This document shows, in pieces, positions 33,401 through 40,284 of a DNA stretch of 40,284 nucleotides (positions within the stretch are counted from its first letter, which is position 1; the number at the start of each line of letters is the position of its first letter). The position numbers and the translations under genes are program-made. This DNA comes from Candidatus Abzuiibacterium crystallinum (lineage in GTDB: Bacteria; Omnitrophota; Omnitrophia; Omnitrophales; Abzuiibacteriaceae). The notes below the pieces were generated by a model that was not told where the DNA came from, made no database searches, and was given only the letters and a program-made list of their open reading frames with translations. Where the stretch lies: assembly GCA_002787155.1 (NCBI GenBank), contig PCVY01000066.1:1-40284 (forward strand), given 5' to 3'.

Positions 33401-36400
33401 CACCTGCGTTAACTCCGGAACCAAATGATCAATATCCGTCATGGTGAGCGGTTGCTGCGGTGCATTCACGCCAATATAATCGATTGATTTGGCGGTGCCA
33501 TCTTGTAGCTCGACCGGTGGAATTAAAAGCGTTTTCGGATTGCCGCCGATGAACTGTTGATCATAATAATGATGATCGCCCACGCGGCCTTGTTCATCTC
33601 TAAGAGAAACACGCGACTCTATATCGCCTGCTCCTCCGTGATGGCGGAGCCCGATATCAACCGACTCGGGAATTTCCGGCTCTTCTTCATTAGCAAGAAA
33701 TCTCATCAAAACATGACGCGCCACCGCTTGAAGTGAACGGTTAACGGGTTCGACCGGCTGATGCAGATAAATCACCAAGTTCACAAACTCACCTTTTTCT
33801 TCCCACTCTAAACTAGCATCAAACAAATGAGCCGGATCAAGCCAGTTGATTTTCTTCTGGCCGTTTTCCAGTTGCAATAATAAATCTTCGACAAATTCAA
33901 CCGACTTTAACCGTTGCAGTGCTTCTTTAAAAGCTCCTGAATAAGTTAGTGCTAAATCCGGCGAAATGAGATGACGCGGCATATCACGGGCAGGACGAAT
34001 ATCCGCGTGTGCTATTTGATAATTACCGAAATCTGATAAAACGCCATCGAGAAAACCATTGTTTAATTCGAACGCATCGATGTCACGAGAGCCGCTGACA
34101 GCGCCGGGATCTTTGACTTGTGTGACAATTTGTTTTGGTCGAGATGCAAAATCCAGACGAACCCCCCACGGAATATGCTGCGGCGCTACCAGACGGTTAA
34201 TCACTTGTTCGGCAATGGTTTCTAATTGTGCGTGATCTTGAATATCAAGCGGGCGTAAATTCTGGCGTTGTTTAAAAGCTTCTAATAAATCAGGAAACTG
34301 TTCTTGTAAGGCGGCTATCAAATCGCTCACCTGCCGTCCTTTTAGACTGCTCACATCAAATAATTGCTTTAACTTTAACATGTTCTGAATGGATATAACC
34401 TTCAGAAGATGTGCCATGTCATCGGAAATCAGCAAATTATCCGTCAGAAAATAACCTCGGATAAATGCTTCAAAAGTAGCCTCTCCGTTTAATTGCAAAA
34501 AACCATGGAAATCATTAATTTTCTCAACCGGTATTTGATGTACAAACAAGTTAACGATCGATATAAAAAGAAAAGTAAAATCCCTGATACTCCAAAATAA
34601 AAACTCATCTTCCGACATACTGTCAGCTCGCCTGCCCGGTACAACCGAGGTGATTTGGATATGCCCGTCGCGGTCAATGTCGAAATCAGACAATTTGGGA
34701 TAAGTGTACACCCGACCCGAGTTATGTAAAGTTGACACCTCGATACCAAGCTGCCTAACGTCTTCGCCCAGTTGACTCATGGCTCTTTGAAGACGGCTTA
34801 ATTGCCTCACCTTAAAACGTGGCCCAGCTTGATTTCCCGCCTGCACTTTTTGAATTGATTGACGAAGCTGTCCTTTAAATTGGCTGCCAAATGAACGATG
34901 TGGGAAAGATGTTTGTGCTAAAATTAAAAACCCTTTGTCATCCCCGATGATTCCAAAGCCAACAGGCAGAACTGTCAGCTGCCCTTTATTAAACAACTCT
35001 CGCATAAATGAAAATGTATGCATGGCTTCTGCAGGCAGCCACCAAGGCGCCTTTGCGATGGGTTGTGTCACAATTTGACCATTCTGCACGTCGATACGGT
35101 GTCTGGGCTTTTGATAGGGGTCTGTGGCAGATTGATCTAAATACGGAACGGGTTCGGTAGGTTCTACAAAGTTCGGCGCAAATTGAATCGTCACTCGTCC
35201 AAGTGAAACACCGCCCACGTGCATCGTTTTTGACAAAGAATAGTCCTCATCTTTTGTTTGATTAACATCGTGGTTAACAACAGCCGCCAAAAGGCCTTCC
35301 AGGTCTGCTTGAGACAAACCGGCTGTCATAAATCTTGAATCCACTTCAAGGTGGACAGGTTCATGGTTTTTCGTTTCACCGGTAACCATGGCCATATGAG
35401 ATAGAATGGATTGCGGCGGGTTCTGTGCAGTTTGCGACCTGAGTTCCGCTCGTGTTTGATGCACGCTATCATTCGATTCTTGATTGATTTGCTGCTGAAG
35501 ATCGCGCAAGTTTGCAACTAAGTTTTGCGTGTGTAACTCATGCTCATCTTTGGGGCCATATTCTAATTCGTAAGATTCTGTCACAAGCCCTTGGGCTAAC
35601 GCTGTTTCAAGTAAATTGGCTAATTCGGTAGGCGTCGCATAATACGCACGCTCGAGTTCACGATATTTGTTACGATCAATATAAAAACGTTTTATCTCGT
35701 CCAACAAGGTCTGCGCACTTTCTTCTCCGAGCATTTTTAAAACTTGAAGGCCCAAATCTTGATTAGATTTCACCACCATGGTAAATAGACGTGTTAATTG
35801 ATAGTTATGCCCGCGCACATCTCCGGTATAGCCGTTTTGATGCGTATAATTGATCACATCAGCTAAAAACCTGACCATTTGCCCGGGATCTGTAAAATAT
35901 CGCAATGCCAAGTCACGAAAAATGAAACCGCCGCTTTTGTGGCGGTCTACGCCGTGCACAACTGCTTTCACCAACATTGGATATCGGTCTTTGGATGAAT
36001 GACTTTCCGATGAGGGGTATGACTTTTCAATCACACGTTTAAAAAAATAAAACTTCGCTTCGTCCAAACCCTTGTATTCAAATTCCCCGGTTAAGAGATC
36101 AAGTTTATCAAGCCCTTCTAATTCGGCAATATACTGTCCTAATTTGTCATGACGTGTCCACAATTCATAAGTAAAAGTTTCAACTGAAGTTTCGTGAATG
36201 AAACCCTCCACCACTCGATCTATCAATTCAAGCGGTATTTGGCGCTGAATGGGTACGCGCTCCGGGATCGCTTGCTTTTTGTCAGCAGAAATCACATCCC
36301 GCACGCCAATTAGCATAGGCACCTCTTTCCCATCCTGTCTGCGCACAACCTTTTTGGTGCGTTGAAAATCACCAAAATCTAAACGGTCTGATTCTTCGAC

Positions 36401-38536
36401 TTTCCAAAAATTTTTACCAATGCCGTAATGATCAGCAATAATCACGGGAACCTTTCCTTCCGCTTCAATAAGCCATGTCAGCACTTCGACTAACGGCGGG
36501 GATAGATATCGACGCCGCTGATGCAGTTTCATCAGGATAGATTGAATAAAAGTGGAAGGTATCACCCGAATACCGCCGGATTGATCAAGGATAACAGCCG
36601 TTTCGCCTGAAACCAGTCGATAGGTATTCCCATCACGTATCAAGAGTGCCTCACCATGCTCTAAATTAAATTGAACCCTATCCGGATCACGCAGGTTCTC
36701 AACCCTTTCTCCTCCTTCAAAACGGTCAAGGTCAACAATGGCAGGAATACCGTAGCGCAGCGCAATGCTTTGCGCATGATTGCCAAACTGTCGGCTTGCC
36801 ACAACGCCATTAACCAAACGAATAATTTCTTCGTGGTCAGCCGCAATGACCGGCCGCATGAAAATAACGGGCTTGCCCTTGTCATGTAAACGCTTAGCGT
36901 CTTCGTCGGTAAATGCAACGATTCCTACTTCGTTTCTCAAGACGCCGACCGAACGGCCTATCGCCGCTAACGGAGCTTCGCGTGGAAAACTCTCTTCAGA
37001 GATCGGCTCTTCTTTAAGAGGTTCTAAATTAAGATCGCGCAGGCGCTCGATTGCCTCATGTTTAGGAAGAATACCGCTGTTAACCATATCCACATAAGCA
37101 TTGATCATGGCTTCGGGTGATTTGCTGGCATTACGCACTTGAAGCAAGTAAAGTTCTCCTCGTTCAATGGTGAACTCGATAGATGCAATATCTCTGAAAT
37201 AAGTTTCTGCATCTTGTGCTAACATTTGAAGTTTTAGACTAAGCTGGGAGTTAATACGCTCTAAGAATTCATCAAATCCTTCCGCATCAAGTAAATCATC
37301 TCCTTGCATTTCAAAACCCACCGCTCCATCCCAGCCGTTTTTGCCGGTTTGAGGATTGCGGCTGAAAATATTGGCCGAGAGCGAATTGGGAAGATTCCCA
37401 AAAACCATGCGCTCTATCATAATACTATTGAACCGCATCGGGCCTTCCAAACCATGACGGTTTGCCGGTGCAATTGCCTGAATAGCCCACTCAAGCTGAA
37501 CAAAGGGATCTTGCGGAAACGGTCTGCCGAGTAATTCCTCAAAACGTTTTTTATATGCGCCGACGAACCATTCGGCTTTTTCAAGGCGTGACATCTCGCG
37601 GAAGTGGCGTTTGGAAGAATGTTGCTGATGCGGATAGAGCCTCTCAAGCTCGCGTATATTGTCGAATCGTTGGCGTGAAATGTCACCACCGTCGCTGCTA
37701 AGGGCCAAGTCACGAATCAACTTGGCATAGAGTTCCCATGCGGCGGCGGGATCGTTTAGTTTCGTGCTAAGCCGGCCAATGTTTTTGTCGGTAATACCCA
37801 CATTTAAAATCGTGAGGTAACGCCCGGGAAACGCGCGTAAATTGGCGGCACGCACTGAAACCAGCAAGGGATTTTCCGCATCGCCGAATTGTTCCGGTGT
37901 CATTTGATCAAAGTTTTTTTCTGCCAATTCAGCATTTTCTTCCGCCGTTAAGATTCCCAAATAATTAACTGCATCAAGCAGTTCCGCGCTGAAGTGTTTT
38001 AATAACGCGGGTTGCGTTATTATTCGTTCGACGGCTTCGAACGGCAAAGACAACCATTTCGGAACGCGAAAAATAATAGGATCTCGTTGAAACTGTCGGC
38101 TAAAGTCAGCTAAGTGAGCAGCTTTTGCTCCTACCCGGTTGATGTCTTCAATTTTAATGTCATCTGAAAAAATATAAAGCGGTGTGCTGGAAAATGGCAG
38201 CAAAGGACTGATGGGTGCTTTACTTTTCTCATTTATTCTCAACTCTGAGCGGCGTTTGGAAGCATGAGGGTTAACGAATGTGGTGATGTCTCTCAGCAGC
38301 GCGCTCGAAACGGTGGAGACCCCTTCGACAGGAACCGGCAGCCCCATGGCTTGGCTAATTTCCTTTCTGGTACTCAATGTATTCATGCTGACACGTGCGG
38401 CAGTGAGCGAATGTGCTGATACAGCTTGGATGTTATTTTCAGAACCAATAAATGGATAAGTGGTTGTGTTTGAAGAAGAAACGGTCAACACCAGGGTAAA
38501 CGACACGATTCTCATGAATAAGGATGGTTTCTTCAT
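30449..38536 (-). CDS. Giant exported protein with a PPDK-like N-terminal module
   Basis: 2,695 residues. The N-terminus (MKKPSLFMRIVSFTLVLTVSS) looks like a signal peptide or membrane anchor. Residues about 115-480 follow the ATP-grasp part of pyruvate phosphate dikinase (LLVSVRAANLRAFPGRYLTILNVG, FSRNPQTGKNGWDG, MQGDD, IEFTIERGELYLLQVRN), and about 515-605 follow its swivelling domain, with the phosphohistidine position kept as His587 (FGNHAQSIALRYGIPAI). The PEP/pyruvate barrel is absent and several ATP-site residues look changed (GE-F to GA-V). Later regions (about 1030-2500) are helical or mixed and I do not recognise them. Four RSELR-type tags occur at 96-100, about 1028, 2517 and 2552. 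It starts with a 4-nt overlap on the TIKI-like gene. Function unknown. Confidence 0.8.
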   Translation of the reverse strand: MKKPSLFMRIVSFTLVLTVSSSNTTTYPFIGSENNIQAVSAHSLTAARVSMNTLSTRKEISQAMGLPVPVEGVSTVSSALLRDITTFVNPHASKRRSELRINEKSKAPISPLLPFSSTPLYIFSDDIKIEDINRVGAKAAHLADFSRQFQRDPIIFRVPKWLSLPFEAVERIITQPALLKHFSAELLDAVNYLGILTAEENAELAEKNFDQMTPEQFGDAENPLLVSVRAANLRAFPGRYLTILNVGITDKNIGRLSTKLNDPAAAWELYAKLIRDLALSSDGGDISRQRFDNIRELERLYPHQQHSSKRHFREMSRLEKAEWFVGAYKKRFEELLGRPFPQDPFVQLEWAIQAIAPANRHGLEGPMRFNSIMIERMVFGNLPNSLSANIFSRNPQTGKNGWDGAVGFEMQGDDLLDAEGFDEFLERINSQLSLKLQMLAQDAETYFRDIASIEFTIERGELYLLQVRNASKSPEAMINAYVDMVNSGILPKHEAIERLRDLNLEPLKEEPISEESFPREAPLAAIGRSVGVLRNEVGIVAFTDEDAKRLHDKGKPVIFMRPVIAADHEEIIRLVNGVVASRQFGNHAQSIALRYGIPAIVDLDRFEGGERVENLRDPDRVQFNLEHGEALLIRDGNTYRLVSGETAVILDQSGGIRVIPSTFIQSILMKLHQRRRYLSPPLVEVLTWLIEAEGKVPVIIADHYGIGKNFWKVEESDRLDFGDFQRTKKVVRRQDGKEVPMLIGVRDVISADKKQAIPERVPIQRQIPLELIDRVVEGFIHETSVETFTYELWTRHDKLGQYIAELEGLDKLDLLTGEFEYKGLDEAKFYFFKRVIEKSYPSSESHSSKDRYPMLVKAVVHGVDRHKSGGFIFRDLALRYFTDPGQMVRFLADVINYTHQNGYTGDVRGHNYQLTRLFTMVVKSNQDLGLQVLKMLGEESAQTLLDEIKRFYIDRNKYRELERAYYATPTELANLLETALAQGLVTESYELEYGPKDEHELHTQNLVANLRDLQQQINQESNDSVHQTRAELRSQTAQNPPQSILSHMAMVTGETKNHEPVHLEVDSRFMTAGLSQADLEGLLAAVVNHDVNQTKDEDYSLSKTMHVGGVSLGRVTIQFAPNFVEPTEPVPYLDQSATDPYQKPRHRIDVQNGQIVTQPIAKAPWWLPAEAMHTFSFMRELFNKGQLTVLPVGFGIIGDDKGFLILAQTSFPHRSFGSQFKGQLRQSIQKVQAGNQAGPRFKVRQLSRLQRAMSQLGEDVRQLGIEVSTLHNSGRVYTYPKLSDFDIDRDGHIQITSVVPGRRADSMSEDEFLFWSIRDFTFLFISIVNLFVHQIPVEKINDFHGFLQLNGEATFEAFIRGYFLTDNLLISDDMAHLLKVISIQNMLKLKQLFDVSSLKGRQVSDLIAALQEQFPDLLEAFKQRQNLRPLDIQDHAQLETIAEQVINRLVAPQHIPWGVRLDFASRPKQIVTQVKDPGAVSGSRDIDAFELNNGFLDGVLSDFGNYQIAHADIRPARDMPRHLISPDLALTYSGAFKEALQRLKSVEFVEDLLLQLENGQKKINWLDPAHLFDASLEWEEKGEFVNLVIYLHQPVEPVNRSLQAVARHVLMRFLANEEEPEIPESVDIGLRHHGGAGDIESRVSLRDEQGRVGDHHYYDQQFIGGNPKTLLIPPVELQDGTAKSIDYIGVNAPQQPLTMTDIDHLVPELTQVLRALPRLRFPAEDGGQRFAYRTDSFVVDLNRAKSILNVVIHFFAEDEYTLLHSPRNDKTEFQKSFDVAFEEFQRIKNSLLANRQMDDQQKQAVQGIRKAAKRYIEDPRAAYTLGVLAMIFTEQEDAELQREGALTFLEYLPMFQVHLSSQWAQWAAGKIAILVRLNGNGKQFEKLADLLSSLLTVPKTPTSEYAITQILLTMAAQDQSENAFASVPQIRTAVERSFAYLNKKVDSYLRDVQLYEREMVLADEILLLQYFNRQIPAVSDHAERIVSRLTALTNSAIRRRSSKRGDWDRARWASEQAYQLWKQIIVPGEMKDREKAVLAYRMVRTMNDLVLYSLPSPENYKRSQKVSVSIDDLESSNRLAEAAHDLLELIAQYQPVSISAIWDQTAVDARALRAALYLRRADSLHLILKRILKRASAHRQQKGYWESASGDLLSDIEHVLTAVVSREYNLQPEDLELISEWSEWLDQAFRHHPRQRVIRRGIPNRLLNETQLAAKAYSLRRHIHPAPVMRSALSRAREAYKKIKTIDTTATDDKYQERVQRSLRYLFLYNTFLFQLYLQDAQAVNDARIVFQNAMEVAAEIQWRGLDQKGLVLFERDVQELIHPSSVLLKRLEASSAQQKNLNGVQVLVQKLDDLMNDVRVEITRRQYAIPDPSLKVEANADVPEGGRVNDHILVQSEGASIVLLFHPDGGERALKLHLRAWRDSKRKNKLTVSFVIQPDHIQKAILKEDDEQAPFEDATISIKVGRGIILKDEETQRTLILRNQENTEEGFTVELTAAAPSFFTISTQELHVNNFRSELRTSLAPEAESQIEAFRQETSRMLRMESVNLFRSELKTALIPEAGYQESAPGLVIARSLAFDEGALGLFAKTGIPTAVIAPTLAEQRLIEVLNEQLDQTDQMLVATGLREAAALLRAKGVLQTILVTAEQHDHDLWRQFFYEVVVVSQAALQEMKAVFWQGMNRQGLIYERLVQAA
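30869..30991 (-). repeat. Tandem FRSELR-type repeat near the giant protein's C-terminus
   Basis: Two copies encode FRSELRTSLAPEAESQ (FRSELR at 30974-30991) and FRSELKTALIPEAGYQ (FRSELK at 30869-30886), 35 residues apart. Related single tags in the same gene are RSELR at 38237-38251 and RAELR at 35440-35454. Confidence 0.8.
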
Positions 38537-40125
38537 TGCGGCGGGATTTGCTCCTCGGAAGAATTTTGACCGCTGTCCTTAATATACCAACGGCCGTTCT
38601 CCCACTTCTCAGTCAGCATCTTCCGATAAAGTTCGGGTCCCTGATCTAAACCAACGTTAGGTGAAATAACAACCACGTTAAAACCAATACGAAGTAATTT
38701 GCGCACAAGTCGATCTTTATGGAAACCGCCCGCAATCAAAACAGACTCTGGTTCACGTTCTTTGCGAATTTCCTCTGTCAGGTTTTCAACCAGTGCTTGG
38801 TCGCGGATATTGGCAATCCGATAGAAAGATTGAAACTCGTCAATCGTTTCGTCTAAGCCCTTGAGATCTTTTGGTAAATTAATTGTCTTGTTGACCACCT
38901 TTGCTTGTTCTTTCAGAAAAGGTGCCCATGCGGCAGTCTTAAATCGGCCGCGCTGATCGATAAAAGTGCTGTAGAGTTCCGGAACCAGTTCAAGTTTCAC
39001 CAAGAGCTGAAGCACTTTGAGATCTTTGCCCATTTGATAAAGTTTTTTGCTATCCGGGGCACTGAGAGCTTTGTCGGCAATCGCATCCATCAATTTGTCT
39101 TTTTCATCGAAGAATGCCAGCGAATCAATTTTGTCTTGCTGGCGCAGATAAGGTACTGCGGTGAGTAGTGCTGTGTATTGACTGATATCAATGTTAAACT
39201 CTTTCGCTAGGTTAATTAACGATTCATAGAAATCCGCACGTTTCAGCGGATCATCCCCTACTTCTTTTTCCTGATTAATCACGGTTTTTAAACGATCGCT
39301 TGGGACTTGACGTTGGAATAATCGAACCACTTGTGTGCGCTCATAATCAACTCGCTCAAAATCAGCAGCGGCTTCCAAATCAATCAAGGAAGAAAGAATA
39401 TTGATGTTGGGATAATCATCCATCGCCACATGAAGTTGGTTAGCCGTCTCTAATAGTGCGGTAGCTTCTTGATGCAAATCATTCTTGAGCGTTAAGTCTT
39501 CCAATTTGGTTTCAAAATCAAAGAAGGCTTTGGGGTAGATGGTGCGTTTTAATTGCATGATCGCTTCACCAATTTGTGCTAATTGCTCCGTCGTTTTAGG
39601 AACCAGCGGCTGAACTTTGGTATAGGCAATCAAGTTTTCGTCGTAGAGCACCTGACTTTCAATGCCCCACAAAAGCAGCGGGTAATCTTCCGTAAAGTTG
39701 AGATACTCTTCTCCTGAGATCTTCCCTTCCTTCATTAATTGCTCGGCAATCTCAAGACGTTTTTCTTTTGGGCCCACACGATACTCCGTTAAACTCACGT
39801 CACCAATTCCGCCTTCCACCAGCACCAATCGCAGCCCGCGTTTCAAAATTAACATTTCAATGATTTTGGCAATATTTTTTTGAGCTTCAAAATTGACATG
39901 TGCGTCTTGAATATAAAAAATAGTGAAAGGCTTGGAACCGGCATGGAATTCCATGATTCGGCCGTTTTCCGCGGGGATCTCGACATTTCGAAGGTCTTCC
40001 GGCAAATCAACTTTGGGTACGGCCAAACATGCCGGCAAGTTTATAAAAACAAACAGTAAAGCGAATAAAAGGATAGTGTGGAGGTTACCTGATGCAGTTT
40101 TCTTCATGCGGAACGATGTTTTCAT
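38533..40125 (-). CDS. Exported TIKI/TraB-ChaN-like protein
   Basis: 530 residues, first gene of the operon with the giant protein (4-nt overlap at 38533-38536). Residues 17-35 are a signal sequence, ending LPACLAVPK (either a signal-peptidase I site or an imperfect lipobox). The ends match the TIKI/TraB/ChaN superfamily: IYIQDAHVNFEAQ-like stretch with His76, VLVEGG (102-106) near the N-terminus, and NIRDQALVENLTEEI followed by SVLIAGGFH (His469) and LLRIGFNVVVI near the C-terminus. Some members are metal-dependent peptidases. The middle 300 residues are helical and specific to this protein. An ATG at 40107 is an alternative start. Activity is untested, and the family call rests on motifs at the two ends. 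Confidence 0.6.
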   Translation of the reverse strand: MKTSFRMKKTASGNLHTILLFALLFVFINLPACLAVPKVDLPEDLRNVEIPAENGRIMEFHAGSKPFTIFYIQDAHVNFEAQKNIAKIIEMLILKRGLRLVLVEGGIGDVSLTEYRVGPKEKRLEIAEQLMKEGKISGEEYLNFTEDYPLLLWGIESQVLYDENLIAYTKVQPLVPKTTEQLAQIGEAIMQLKRTIYPKAFFDFETKLEDLTLKNDLHQEATALLETANQLHVAMDDYPNINILSSLIDLEAAADFERVDYERTQVVRLFQRQVPSDRLKTVINQEKEVGDDPLKRADFYESLINLAKEFNIDISQYTALLTAVPYLRQQDKIDSLAFFDEKDKLMDAIADKALSAPDSKKLYQMGKDLKVLQLLVKLELVPELYSTFIDQRGRFKTAAWAPFLKEQAKVVNKTINLPKDLKGLDETIDEFQSFYRIANIRDQALVENLTEEIRKEREPESVLIAGGFHKDRLVRKLLRIGFNVVVISPNVGLDQGPELYRKMLTEKWENGRWYIKDSGQNSSEEQIPPQ

Positions 40126-40233
40126 AAGTTAACTTCCCATAACGTCGCATGCTAATTCCCGCTTCAATGGAACATCGTCAAGTCAACACAGCAACTTAAA
40201 ACTGTTTCACGGACAGATTACCACAAAACCAGC

Positions 40234-40284
40234 TTATGCCGCACGTAATATTGTCATGGCAGCACGCTGCATGGCTTGAACGGC
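40234..40284 (-). CDS. C-terminal tail of an upstream gene, cut by the right edge
   Basis: From the right edge one minus-strand frame reads AVQAMQRAAMTILRAA and stops with TAA at 40236-40234. The 108-nt gap to the TIKI-like gene holds no clear promoter. The fragment is too short to identify, and its status as coding is only a guess from frame and context. Confidence 0.3.
   Translation of the reverse strand, partial: AVQAMQRAAMTILRAA

Overview
This window looks like a chromosomal piece of an uncultured Gram-negative bacterium. I infer Candidatus Omnitrophota (OP3, PVC-related) from three things: a 2,695-residue secreted protein of the giant kind reported from that phylum, the dense 4-nt gene overlaps, and the gene content (AsmA, lipoproteins, and an FtsI without PASTA domains point to an outer membrane). 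The phylum is an inference and no marker here proves it. No CRISPR array, phage or transposase gene was seen. Housekeeping genes are intact.

Layout. 1-7000 is accessory: the start of a secreted protein leaving the left edge, a small membrane protein, a ceramidase-like/C45 Ntn-hydrolase fusion bracketed by GGGGTCAGACCC-type palindromes, an overlapping pair of lipoproteins (alpha/beta hydrolase, PHP domain) and a polytopic membrane protein. tRNA-Pro(CGG) follows. 7126-9571 holds divergent glutathione genes (gshA, gshB). 9568-13511 is a short dcw cluster on the minus strand: promoter, MraZ operator, mraZ, a STAS gene, rsmH, ftsL, ftsI. 13713-17172 carries a minus-strand group: a ParA ATPase fused to a glycogen-binding (AMPK/CBM48-type) domain, a MinD-like protein without a P-loop, an unknown protein and a zinc-ribbon coiled-coil protein. 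17377-24285 is the classic rplU-rpmA / obg-proB-proA-nadD block, here continuing into two DUF21/CBS membrane proteins. 24345-25975 has a lone glycogen-debranching-enzyme N-terminal domain and a KDPG-aldolase-fold protein without the Schiff-base lysine. 26055-30390 is asmA-nadC-uvrB, joined by 4-nt overlaps. 30449-40125 is a two-gene operon for an exported TIKI/TraB-like protein and the giant protein, which carries a PPDK-like module and repeated RSELR tags.

How the parts fit. Most of the window serves core functions: division and wall synthesis (mraZ-ftsI), ribosome assembly (rplU, rpmA, obg), proline synthesis (proBA), NAD synthesis (nadC, nadD), DNA repair (uvrB) and redox thiols (gshAB). 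The least familiar parts are the ParA-glycogen-binding fusion with its degenerate MinD-like neighbour, which may position polysaccharide granules, and the exported giant-protein operon.
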